A stretch of DNA of 64,000 bases, taken from contig OW121743.1 of the NCBI GenBank assembly GCA_933228675.1, positions 61,945,118 through 62,009,117 of the forward strand, in the 5' to 3' direction. The notes beneath the pieces are model-generated. The model was not told the origin of the DNA, ran no database searches, and saw only the letters and a program-made list of their open reading frames with translations. Below, piece by piece: positions 25,419-35,035 of the stretch (the first letter of the stretch is position 1; every line of letters begins with the position of its first letter). Made by a program: the position numbers and the translations under genes. The DNA is from Stomorhina lunata (lineage: Eukaryota > Arthropoda > Insecta > Diptera > Rhiniidae).

Positions 25419-25952
25419 TCGAAAAATTTCCTATAAAAAAAAGTAAATTTTTGAAAAATTTCCTATAAAAAAATAGCAAATTTTTGAAAAATAAAAAATA
25501 GTAAATTTTTTTAAAATTTCCTATAAAAAATAGTACATTTTTTAAAAATTTCCTATGAAAAAATAGTAAATTTTTGAAAAATTTCCTATAAAAAATAATA
25601 AATTTTTGAAAAATTTCCTATAAAAAATAGTAAATTTTTGAAAAATTTCCTATAAAAAATAGTAAATTTTTAAAAAATTTCCTATAAAAGATAGTAAATT
25701 TTTGAAAAATTTCCTATAAAATATAGTAAATTTTTGAAAAATTTTCTATAAAAAATAGTAAATTTTTGAAAAATTTCCTATTAAAAAATAGTACATTTTT
25801 GAAAAATTTCCTATTAAAAAATAGTAAATTTTTGAAAAATTTCCTATAAAAAATAGAAAATTTTTGAAAAATTTCCTATTAAAAAATAGTAAATTTTGAA
25901 AAATTTCTTATAAAAAATAGTAAATTTTTGAAAAATTTCCAATAAAAAATGT
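25419..25952 (-). repeat. 31/32-bp satellite array, G-centred orientation
   Basis: About 17 units of AAATTTTTGAAAAATTTCC followed by TATAAAAAATAGT, the reverse orientation of the main 31-bp array with one extra A. The last 66 bp (25875-25940) are repeated exactly at 33403-33468, on the other side of the 7.5-kb interruption. Confidence 0.92.
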
Positions 25953-26076
25953 ATTTTTGTAACTTATTCTCCCCTCTTCACCTTTTGTAAATACTTTTCC
26001 TCCTATCCTTTCTCTATTGTATATATTTTTTGTTTAGTCTTAAGCTATTTTTAAGTATTTATAAGTATAGATATAT

Positions 26077-26313
26077 GGGCATGTTCTGCAAATCACTTCC
26101 CCATGATTTTGAAATCACATGAAATTCAAAAAGGCTGTAATTTCTATAATTGTTGAAATTTTCAGAGCATTTATCAATAACCTTCTAGACCTTCTTCATC
26201 TTAACTGCACTGAGTTATAAAAGTGTCAAAATAATTTATGAACAATGAATAATTCGACTTAGAAAATTTATGTGATCTCAAAATCATGTGGAAGTGATTT
26301 GCAGAACATGCCC
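26077..26313. mobile_element. Non-autonomous DNA transposon (MITE), 237 bp
   Basis: About 44-bp terminal inverted repeats begin GGGCATGTTCTGCAAATCAC and end with the complement. The two arms differ at only a few positions (CCCATG versus CACATG, AAATCACAT versus AGATCACAT). The roughly 150-bp interior has no coding capacity. Target duplications are unclear (flanks ATATAT and GATAAT), so the superfamily is not assigned. It is located in a short single-copy stretch (25953-26458) between the satellite and the DD37E element. Confidence 0.75.
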
Positions 26314-26925
26314 GATAATCATAAATTTAATAGTATCCTTTTTTCCATTTTTGGGGAACTTTAAATAATATAATATTTAAATAAATTTTGTAAAATAATT
26401 GTATTACACGTAACTTAATTAGTTATTGTGCCATGTTAATATTTTAAAAATTATCTTAAAGAGTGTTCTAAAAAAAATATGCATTTACTATTTTAGACAA
26501 AATTTATCCATAGTGCAAGAAATAATTTATTTTTTGATCAAGTTAGTTTCTATAGATATGTCAGATACTATTATTTTAGAAATTATTAATTTTCAATTGT
26601 TATTTCAATCAAAATGGACTGCGAAAAAAAGTTCGTGAAAATATAATTAAAACTTTTCAAAAAAATCCGTCATGGACTTTTAAAAAAATAGCTAAAAATT
26701 TGAAAGTTGACCCTCGAACGGTTTCTAATGCCATCAGACGGTATAAGAAAAATCTGAGCATTGAAAGAAAACCTGGATCAGGGAGGAAAAAAGGTCCTAC
26801 AGATATTAGTAAGGCAAAAGAAGTCGAGCGACTCTTTCGAAGAGCGCCTAACAGTTCTTTAAGAAAAGCAGCTCGTACGGTGAAATGTTCTACGAATTTT
26901 GCACATAGAGTCAAATCTTATGCTG

Positions 26926-28345
26926 CACAGTGGTTTACGGACGCTTTTTTTTGGAAATAATTCTTTAACTTTTGAACGACTGGAGATATTTGAATGAAAT
27001 TTGACATGGTGATAGTCAAGGAGTATTCGAGTTGGTTTTTAAAAGCACTGGTCCATGAGGGGTCGGGAGAGTGATTGATGGACCTTCAAAGTTGGTCACC
27101 TCGGGTGTTCGACTTTTTTAAAAATTCGCCAAAAATCCATTTATGTATGGATTGAAAAGAAATTTTAAACTTAAGTTGTCCTTGAGAAGATCTACAAAAA
27201 ATACGCTTAAATGTGTAGGTTATCTCCTTTGGATTTCGAGATATTTGGGTAAAAAGGAATTTTTAGGTTGATTTTTTACCTCTTTTTTTAAGCTTTTTTT
27301 GATCTGGTGGACGCATCTGAGGACCAAAAATTTTTTAAGAATATTCTTTAAATTTGTAATAAAATTCTGAATAATTTTTGTGCAAGTTAGTTATAGAAAT
27401 CTTCTTTTGTTTAAAAGTTAAAAATATTCAAAGTTGAAACTTACAAAAAATTTCGCTTTTTTTTTAGTTTTTCCCCAAAAGATAGCTATATTTTTTCACT
27501 AATAAAAAAATATTTTCTTAAGAAACATAAAAAGATTTTTAAAGTTTTTAAAAGAAAACATAATGAGAATGCGTATAAAACAAATTTCTTGCTAATTGGA
27601 CTTTTGGTCCTCGCACATGTCCTCTCCAAAAAATGGCAATTTGTAAAAAAAAAAATTAGTTTAAACAAAAATTTCTCAAAAGGCAAAGCACCGATTTGAA
27701 AAAAATTATAATGTTCATATTTTCCAATATATCTGTTATTGATTAGAAAAGTTTTTTCTGAAACGCGCTGCAAATAGAGACAGTGTTGCCATATTTGTAA
27801 AAAAAACTCATTTTTTGAAACACCTTTTTCCCCAGTTGGGAATTGGGGAATTTTTAAGTTAAAATTGGGAATTTTTTTTAGTCTATTGCTTTTACATCTT
27901 ATTGGTCTACATTACTACAAAATTTCATTGTAATATCTTTATCCATGTCATTTCCACAGAATATCAAAGATTAAAAATATTTTCCTTAAAAAAGCAGAAA
28001 AACAATTTTTTTTTGTTTTACGATACAAAGTGTAAAAAAAGTAACGCACTTAAAAAAAACTTTTACTTAGTGCTAATCTCCTAGTCTTTCCCGATCTAAT
28101 GATACTAAACATGTATATAAAGCATTAATACCGAGTCTTAAAAAACTCTGAAAAGTTTGGCCCCCGTAGCATTTTTACACTGTTTATTTAAATATAAGTG
28201 ATGAATTTGTGCATATAAAGTTAATTATCATACTCAAATATTTCACTATTTTTAAGATGACAATGATCCTTCGCTAATAAACAAATATTTTCTTCAAAAA
28301 GATATAAATAGTTTTTTATTTTTTTAAAGAAAACATTATAAGAAT
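26926..28345. repeat. Left long terminal inverted repeat of Transib
   Basis: About 1.4 kb, matching 31065-32454 in inverse orientation. Shared landmarks are 2 bp out of register over 1.24 kb. A 95-codon open frame (27486-27773, minus strand) is identical in the other arm but has no recognisable motif and is rich in Phe, Leu and Lys, as expected from AT-rich DNA. Confidence 0.9.
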
Positions 28346-28898
28346 GACTTAAAAAAATTTTATTCGATTTTGCCTTTTGTTCCAAGCTAAAAAATAAAAT
28401 TTTAGTAAAAGATTCTAAATAAGTAAGTACGAGTAAGGCACCGATTTTGATAACAGTGTAAAGGTAATATATCCATAATTTGTAGCAAAAGTTTAATTAG
28501 AAGAGTACTTTTATAGTAACAGTGTGACAATTTATTTAAAATAAGATTTAAAGGCATTTTTCCGGTATTTAAAATTGGTGTATTTGAAAAAATTGCAAAA
28601 TTATGTTAAGGTTATAAAATGTTTTTTAATGTGAAAGTTAATGCAATAGGTAAAAATTGTTACAACTTGGGTTTTTCATAATGGTCAGAAAGGATATGGT
28701 TACTCACCTCCATACAGGTAGGTTTTACGAGACGCACATATTGGTTGAGTTATATATGCACCTATTTTTAGAGGTAAAAAATACATTAATTCATTGATTT
28801 CTTTATTATTCTTTGGATACAGGTATATATAAAAAATGTTTTTTTTTAATATAAAAAAGAAAGTTTTAAATGTAACTGCTATTAACAGTTAAAACATC
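28346..28898 (+). promoter_or_regulatory. Transib 5' leader / presumed promoter region
   Basis: AT-rich sequence between the left inverted repeat and the transposase ATG. A promoter for the transposase should lie here or in the repeat, but no specific element can be pointed to. The ATG at 28899 is preceded by AAAACATC, an acceptable fly initiation context. Confidence 0.3.
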
Positions 28899-30934
28899 AT
28901 GGCTATAACATTGGAATTTAAAGTGTTGTGCGATATTCTTTTTGAACAACCAAGCAGTTCGAGAGCAGAAAAAATTAAAATAATCATGCGATATGCTAAA
29001 AGTCAAACTAACTCCATGATTCTCAATAGTGAGGAAGACAAAGTCGTAAAATTTGTAAAGTTATTTGAACTTAAAATTAAGTCGGTTAATTACTGTTTAA
29101 AAAGATTTGAATCTAAATTTAAAGACTGGCTGAAGGACTCAATTGAGCTTAAAACTTCTGGTGCTGGAGCCCCTCTAAAAAACTATGATGATCTCGGAGA
29201 AAGATCTAAAAAGATGCGATTATCCGAAGTTCTTTCTACTCATTCGGATACTGAAATCAAAGATTCCTTTAAGGAAGTGCTCAAACGAAATAATCAACCA
29301 GCTGAAGCTAAACAAATAGCAGATATTCTCCCAGAGGCTTCTCCTAAACGTCTTAAGCGAATTATTAAGAGTATACCAACTCCTTCTTCTCAATCAGAAT
29401 TTTCGGAGGAAGAAGCACTTGCTCTTATGCTCGAGTTGAAATTGAGTAAAAATAAATATATTAAACTCTGTAAGGCATTACGAGACAAAGGACACTCAAT
29501 TTTACCAGGATATAATGCGTTATTAAAAACCAAAAAAAACTTAATACCAACAAACGTGATAGGAGACGAAAGTGCATCTGTGGATTTATCAAAATTATTG
29601 GAAAATACGGCATCAAGGCTGATATCTACTACATTGTCTGAAGAAGAAGCCAAGAAACTTGACAACAAGGACTTAACTTTAATATGTAAATGGGGATGTG
29701 ACGGTTTATCTGGATTACCGGAATACAAACAATCAACATCTCATCAGAACACAAATGACTACAGAAGCGTTTTTATGGCATCCCTAGTACCACTAAGATT
29801 AAGAAAGAATCGTTCTGAACCATCCACATCAAAAGAGCGTACTGAATATGTGTGGGTTAACACATCTCCAGGATCAAAGGCATTTTGCAGACCGATCAGA
29901 TTCGAATATTTAAAAGAAAATGCAGCAAGCACAAAAAATTGGGTTGATGATATCAAATATTCAATAGACAATTTGAGTCCAGTCTGCATAGACATACATG
30001 GATATTTGATTAATGTAAATTTTGAGCTTCAATTGACAATGATAGATGGAAAAGTAAGCAACGCTATAACGGAAACCCATTCAACTTGGAAATGCTCATT
30101 ATGCGGAAAGAAGAAATCGGAATTTCTACAAACTTCAGAAGATGCATCAGCTAGTACTGCAATTAATCAAGAGGTTCTGGAATTTGGTATATCGCCCCTA
30201 CATGCACGTATCCGATTTTTAGAATTTATGCTACATATAGCATATGATCTGAAATATAGGAATATACCTGATAATCAGCTAAAATCCGTGAGAAATAATA
30301 AGGAACTGATTGAAATGAGATCCAGTGAAAAAAAAGGATTCAGGAAGAATTCAAAACTATGACGGGTCTAAACATAGACAAACCACTTGTAGGATATGGC
30401 AGTACAAACGATGGTAATACGGCCAGGCGATTCTTTGAAAATTATGAAACAACTTCAAAGATTACTGGAATTGATAAGGAAGTTCTTCGTAAATTTTACG
30501 TAATATTATCGGCAATAAATAGCAAATATCAAATAAATGCTGAAAAATTTCATTGCTATGCCCTCAACGCGTTAACTCGTATACGACATTTGTATCACTG
30601 GAAAGAAATTACACCAACAGTTCATAAAGTCCTTCAACATGGTCGTGAAATAATTGAATCAAATCTTCTCCCACTTGGTGAACTGACAGAAGAGGCCCAG
30701 GAAGCGCGGAATTCAGATTTCAAGTATATCCAACTATTTAATACCAGAAAATGCTCAAGAAAATCGCAAAATCAGGATCTAATAAATTATCTCTTGTTGT
30801 CTTCTGATCCTGCTCTATCAACGATAAGAAAGAAATGGTGGAGCAGTTATACAAAAACTTCTGAAAACGAACACCTGGAAGAGGTTCTTGATATAATAGA
30901 TTGTACTGATTATTTTACTGAAAATAAAAATTAA
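28899..30934 (+). CDS. Transib (RAG1-like) transposase, broken by a one-base offset
   Basis: DDE-type recombinase that would bind the CACAGTG ends and cut by hairpin formation, as RAG1 does. The first frame (28899-30362, 487 codons) shows LICKWGCDGLSG with the first catalytic Asp at 268, VWVNTSPGSKAFCRPI, TMIDGKVSNA with the second Asp at 383, a zinc-binding CSLC at 399-402, and FGISPLHARIRFLEFMLH. The second frame (30359-30934, 191 codons) shows STNDGNTARRFF, the partner zinc ligands VHKVLQH (His 89 and 94) and LTEEAQEARN with the catalytic Glu. Together they give about 678 residues, the normal family length, and all catalytic and zinc residues are kept. The frames meet at an A8 run (about 30329-30336) followed by GG; the second frame is -1 relative to the first. 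A lost or gained A is the simplest cause, but the run also fits a -1 slippery site. Confidence 0.9.
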
Positions 30935-30962
30935 GTAAATAACTACTTTTATATAAATATGT

Positions 30963-31008
30963 AATAAAAACTGTAAGTTTAAACTTTAACTACAAATACT
31001 TCAATAAA
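30963..31008 (+). terminator. Candidate polyadenylation signals of the Transib gene
   Basis: AATAAA occurs at 30963-30968 and 31003-31008, 29 and 69 bases after the transposase stop codon. In AT-rich DNA such hexamers are frequent, so this rests mainly on position. Confidence 0.4.
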
Positions 31009-31064
31009 ATGTATTTCACCTTTTAATATAAGTACAAATTATTTACATTTTGATATTTCATAAA

Positions 31065-32454
31065 TCCTCATGATATTTTCTTTAAAAAAATAAAAAAATA
31101 TTTGTTTGTTATCGAAGGATCATTGTCATCTTATAGTGAAATATTTGAGTATGATTATTAATTTTATATGCACAAATTCATCACTTATATTTAAATAAAC
31201 AGTGTAAAAATGCTACGGGGGCCAAAGTTTTCAGAGTTTTTTAAGACTCGGTATTAATGCTTTATATACATGTTTAGTATCATTAGATCGGGAAAGACTA
31301 GGAGATTAGCACTAAGTAAAAGTTTTTTTTAAGTGCGTTACTTTTTTTACACTTTGTATCGTAAAACAAAAAAAAATTGTTTTTCTGCTTTTTTAAGGAA
31401 AATATTTTTAATCTTTGATATTCTGTGGAAATGACATGGATAAAGATATTACAATGAAATTTTGTAGTAATGTAGACCAATAAGATGTAAAAGCAATAGA
31501 CTAAAAAAAATTCCCAATTTTAACTTAAAAATTCCCCAATTCCCAACTGGGGAAAAAGGTGTTTCAAAAAATGAGTTTTTTTACAAATATGGCAACACTG
31601 TCTCTATTTGCAGCGCGTTTCAGAAAAAACTTTTCTAATCAATAACAGATATATTGGAAAATATGAACATTATAATTTTTTTCAAATCGGTGCTTTGCCT
31701 TTTGAGAAATTTTTGTTTAAACTAATTTTTTTTTTTACAAATTGCCATTTTTTGGAGAGGACATGTGCGAGGACCAAAAGTCCAATTAGCAAGAAATTTG
31801 TTTTATACGCATTCTCATTATGTTTTCTTTTAAAAACTTTAAAAATCTTTTTATGTTTCTTAAGAAAATATTTTTTTATTAGTGAAAAAATATAGCTATC
31901 TTTTGGGGAAAAACTAAAAAAAAAGCGAAATTTTTTGTAAGTTTCAACTTTGAATATTTTTAACTTTTAAACAAAAGAAGATTTCTATAACTAACTTGCA
32001 CAAAAATTATTCAGAATTTTATTACAAATTTAAAGAATATTCTTAAAAAATTTTTGGTCCTCAGATGCGTCCACCAGATCAAAAAAAGCTTAAAAAAGAG
32101 GTAAAAAATCAACCTAAAAATTCCTTTTTACCCAAATATCTCGAAATCCAAAGGAGATAACCTACACATTTAAGCATATTTTTTGTAGATCTTCTCAAGG
32201 ACAACTTAAGTTTAAAATTTCTTTTCAATCCATACATAAATGGATTTTTGGCGAATTTTTAAAAAAATCGAACACCCGAGGTGACCAACTTTGAAGGTCC
32301 ATCAATCACTCTCCCGACCCCTCATGGACCAGTGCTTTTAAAAACCAACTCAAATACTCCTTGACTACCACCATGTCAAATTTCATTCAAATATCTCCAG
32401 TCGTTCAAAAGTTACACAATTATTTCCAAAAAAAAGCGTCCGTAAACCACTGTG
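31065..32454. repeat. Right long terminal inverted repeat of Transib
   Basis: Inverse partner of 26926-28345, ending in CACTGTG at 32448-32454. Compared with the left arm it lacks about 25 bp near its inner end and differs by scattered substitutions. Confidence 0.9.
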
Positions 32455-33402
32455 TGCTGGACTGAAGACATACAAAGTCCAAAAGGTTCCAGATCGCAAT
32501 GCTATAAAGAACTTAGAAGCAAAAAAACGAGCGAAAAAATTGAAGTCTGATTTTATAAAAAAATACACCTGTTGTGTGATGGATGATGAAACATACGTAC
32601 TGGCAGACTTTTCTCAACTTCCAGGTCAAGATTTTTATGTTGCTGATAAACGGGGCAATGTTCGGCAAGAGTTTCGCACAAAAAAACAAACAAAATTCCC
32701 TAAGAAGTTTATCGTGTGGCAAGCTATTTGCAGTTGTGGCAAAATAAGTAAAGTATTTGTGGCATCTGGCACAATAAACACAGAAATTTATATAAAGGAG
32801 TGCCTACAAAAACGGTTGTTACCCTTTTTAAGAGAGCACAGAGTGACTACATTTTTTTGGCCCGATTTGGCATCATGCCATTATGGAAAAAAGGCACTTG
32901 AGTGGTACTCAAAGAATAATGTCATTTTTGTACCACGAGAGGCAAATCCACCTAACTGTCCAGAACTTCGGCCTGTGGAAAGGTATTGGGCTCTGGTAAA
33001 AAAGGAATTGAAGAACACAGGAAAGATTTCCAAGAACATGTCCGATTTTAAGCGCAGGTGGAACACATGCTCCAAAAAGGTATCAGAAGCAACTGTAAAA
33101 TCTTTAATGGGAGGGTTTCCGAAAAAAGTCGACAATTTTGCAAAACCCGAGTACTAAGTAAACATTTTAATGCTAAATGATTTTGTATAATATGTCATTA
33201 TATTTGCGTATTTTGTAGAGTTTTTATATTAAAAGGTTTGATTTTTATTTAAGAAAATCCAACTACAAATTTTATTTAGAGCACTCTTTAGTCCTAGAAA
33301 AATACAAATGTATGCAGGGAAATATAATTAGTATTAAAATAGTATTAGAAAAACAAGTATAAAAAGAAATTTATGGAAATAAAAAAAACTTGAACTTAAA
33401 AA

Positions 33403-33690
33403 CCTATTAAAAAATAGTAAATTTTGAAAAATTTCTTATAAAAAATAGTAAATTTTTGAAAAATTTCCTATAAAAAATAGTAAATTTTTGAAAAATTTCC
33501 TATAAAAAATAGTAAATTTTTGAAAAATTTCCTATTAAAAAATAGTAAATTTTTTGAAAATGTTCCTATAAAAAATAGTAAATTTTTTGAAAATGTTCCT
33601 ATAAAAAATAGTAAATTTTTGAAAAATTTTCCATAAAGACAGTAAAATTTTGAAAAATTTCCTACAAAAATAGTAATTTTTTGAAAAATT
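33403..33690 (-). repeat. 31/32-bp satellite array resumes, G-centred
   Basis: About nine units of the same form as 25419-25952. Its first 66 bp duplicate 25875-25940 exactly, including the shortened AAATTTTGAAAA and TTTCTTATA variants, so the two arrays were once continuous. Confidence 0.9.
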
Positions 33691-35035
33691 CCTTTTCAAC
33701 TGTTAACAAATTTTAATTTCCATATAAGAAATTTTTAAAAAATTCCACGTAAAATTTGAGAATGAAAAATTATATTAAAATAGAGAATTTTCTAAAACCA
33801 GAGAGATCGCTGCAGCTATTTTAAAGTATATAGTTACGTACATGGGCTATTTTTTATAGTATTGATTATTAGAAATTTTAGTATTAGTTTGCTATAAAAA
33901 TATGCACACGAAAATAAAGCAGTAAATTATACTTCTTCTTAAAAATGTTTGAATTATCTGTTCAACAATGAAACTCTTTTTTGCTGTTGATTTTCTATAA
34001 AAAAATTATTTATATTAATTTTTGTTTTACTTGTCCTGCCATTATTGTTTTTCATCATCGACTTGTCTCATTGTCGGAGCTATTCTTGTGCATTATCCTT
34101 TTCTTTTTATTGTCCTTGTTGTCCTCATTATTATTTACCTTTTATGCCATTTTATTGTTTTGCCGCCACTCAACAATTCTCTTTTAAATATTTAAAAGAA
34201 AATGTGAAAAAATAAATAATTAAAGAAAATTTTAGTAAAATGGAAATATAGAAACCACAATAGTAATTAAAAATATAAGTCAACATTAACTTATATGAAA
34301 TTGCAATAAAGTTAATGACATATCATTAAATATTCCCTCAATGTCAAAGTAAAGTTAAAGCAAATAAACTTTGACAGAAAGGGCAGAAAAAATGGAACAA
34401 ATATACAATAATAATTATATCAACTCCAGAAATAATAAAAATACACTCACGAAAAATTGGTTGTTAAATAAAGAGCTTATATTTATAGGAAATTTTCTTA
34501 CAAAATGGCAAATGGAAATAAAGTCCAAAAGAATTATATTTTCTACCTTCCATTTACTTTGGGTGTAACTGAAAGTAAAATGCCAACAATCTTAACTTAA
34601 TTGATGATGGAAAAGCAGTTTTCCTTAGTGCTCGTTAAAAATGTGAAAGTGTAATGCCGTCAAAAGTCAAAGTTGGTAAAGCATAACTTGTCTACACAAA
34701 TTAACGTATTTATTGAATAAATTATATTCATCAGTTAACGGGAAAAAGAAATAAGCGAAACCAACACTAACACTTAAATACTACTTTGCCTTTTTTCCTA
34801 CACAGACAGACGTAATAAATTATTTAAATGAAATAAACGTATAATGTTAATGTGTTTGTTGGTAAATATACAAATACATTTTTTATGTATTTTCTGGTAC
34901 AAAAAAGTATTGTAGAAATGAAAGACGTCAGCAAAAAGAAACTAAGGAATTATTATTATTATTTTTTTTTTTTTTTTTGAAAGAAATTTAAATAAGTTTT
35001 AGTTACTTATTGCATAAGTATACTGTAAATTTAAT
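33691..35035. other. Single-copy AT-rich island
   Basis: No gene is seen. It includes a T-rich GC-poor open stretch at 33981-34187 with no motif, and a T run near 34961-34978. Confidence 0.5.

Larger units (their letters stand above)
26926..32454 (+). mobile_element. Transib element, 5529 bp, RSS-like CACAGTG ends
   Basis: A complete Transib DNA transposon nested in the DD37E transposase gene. Its termini are CACAGTGGTTTACGG and the inverted copy, and the flanking 5-bp direct repeats TGCTG are at 26921-26925 and 32455-32459. Five-bp duplications and ends resembling the V(D)J heptamer are the established hallmarks of Transib, the superfamily from which RAG1 is thought to derive. The element contains a RAG1-like transposase (28899-30934) between inverted repeats of about 1.4 kb. 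The two arms are about 97 percent or more identical by eye, which suggests the copy is young or that the arms have been homogenised. Confidence 0.93.
26614..33157 (+). pseudogene. DD37E transposase gene, interrupted at 26925/32460
   Basis: The 5' part (26634-26925) encodes the DNA-binding region with KVDPRTVSNAIRRY and a KPGSGRKKGP linker, then RKAARTVKCS, a paired-like double helix-turn-helix. The 3' part (32460-33157) encodes the catalytic core: CCVMDDETYV (first Asp), FFWPDLASCHYG (second Asp) and CPELRPVERYW (Glu, 37 residues later). Removing the Transib and one copy of its 5-bp duplication joins the codons in frame (KSYA to GLKT), so the gene had an open catalytic frame when hit. The nearest ATG (26614) is one base out of phase with the rest, at an A7 run (26624-26630), so the true start is unresolved. 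Otherwise about 329 codons are open, near full length for the family. Confidence 0.88.
26459..33288 (+). mobile_element. DD37E Tc1/mariner element split by a Transib insertion
   Basis: The ends are AAGAGTGTTCTAAA (26459) and the inverted AAGAGTGCTCTAAA (33288 backwards), each next to a TA (26457-26458 and 33289-33290), the target duplication of this superfamily. Without the inner Transib and its duplicated TGCTG the element is 1296 bp, the usual size. It carries one transposase gene in the plus direction. The catalytic spacing (37 residues between second Asp and Glu) assigns it to the DD37E family first described in mosquitoes. It sits in a stretch that interrupts a 31-bp satellite array. Confidence 0.9.

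Noticed and set aside
24112..25468. Four long open frames of YVLV and LSLC repeats
   Set aside because: Same 12-bp satellite in forward orientation, read in two frames. It is not a membrane protein despite the hydrophobic look.
27486..27773. A 95-codon open frame present identically in both Transib arms (also 31608-31895)
   Set aside because: Identity follows from the inverted repeat; composition is that of AT-rich DNA and no motif or start context supports a protein. Kept only as a note.
29390..29995. Minus-strand open frames inside the Transib gene
   Set aside because: Shadows of the transposase reading frame.
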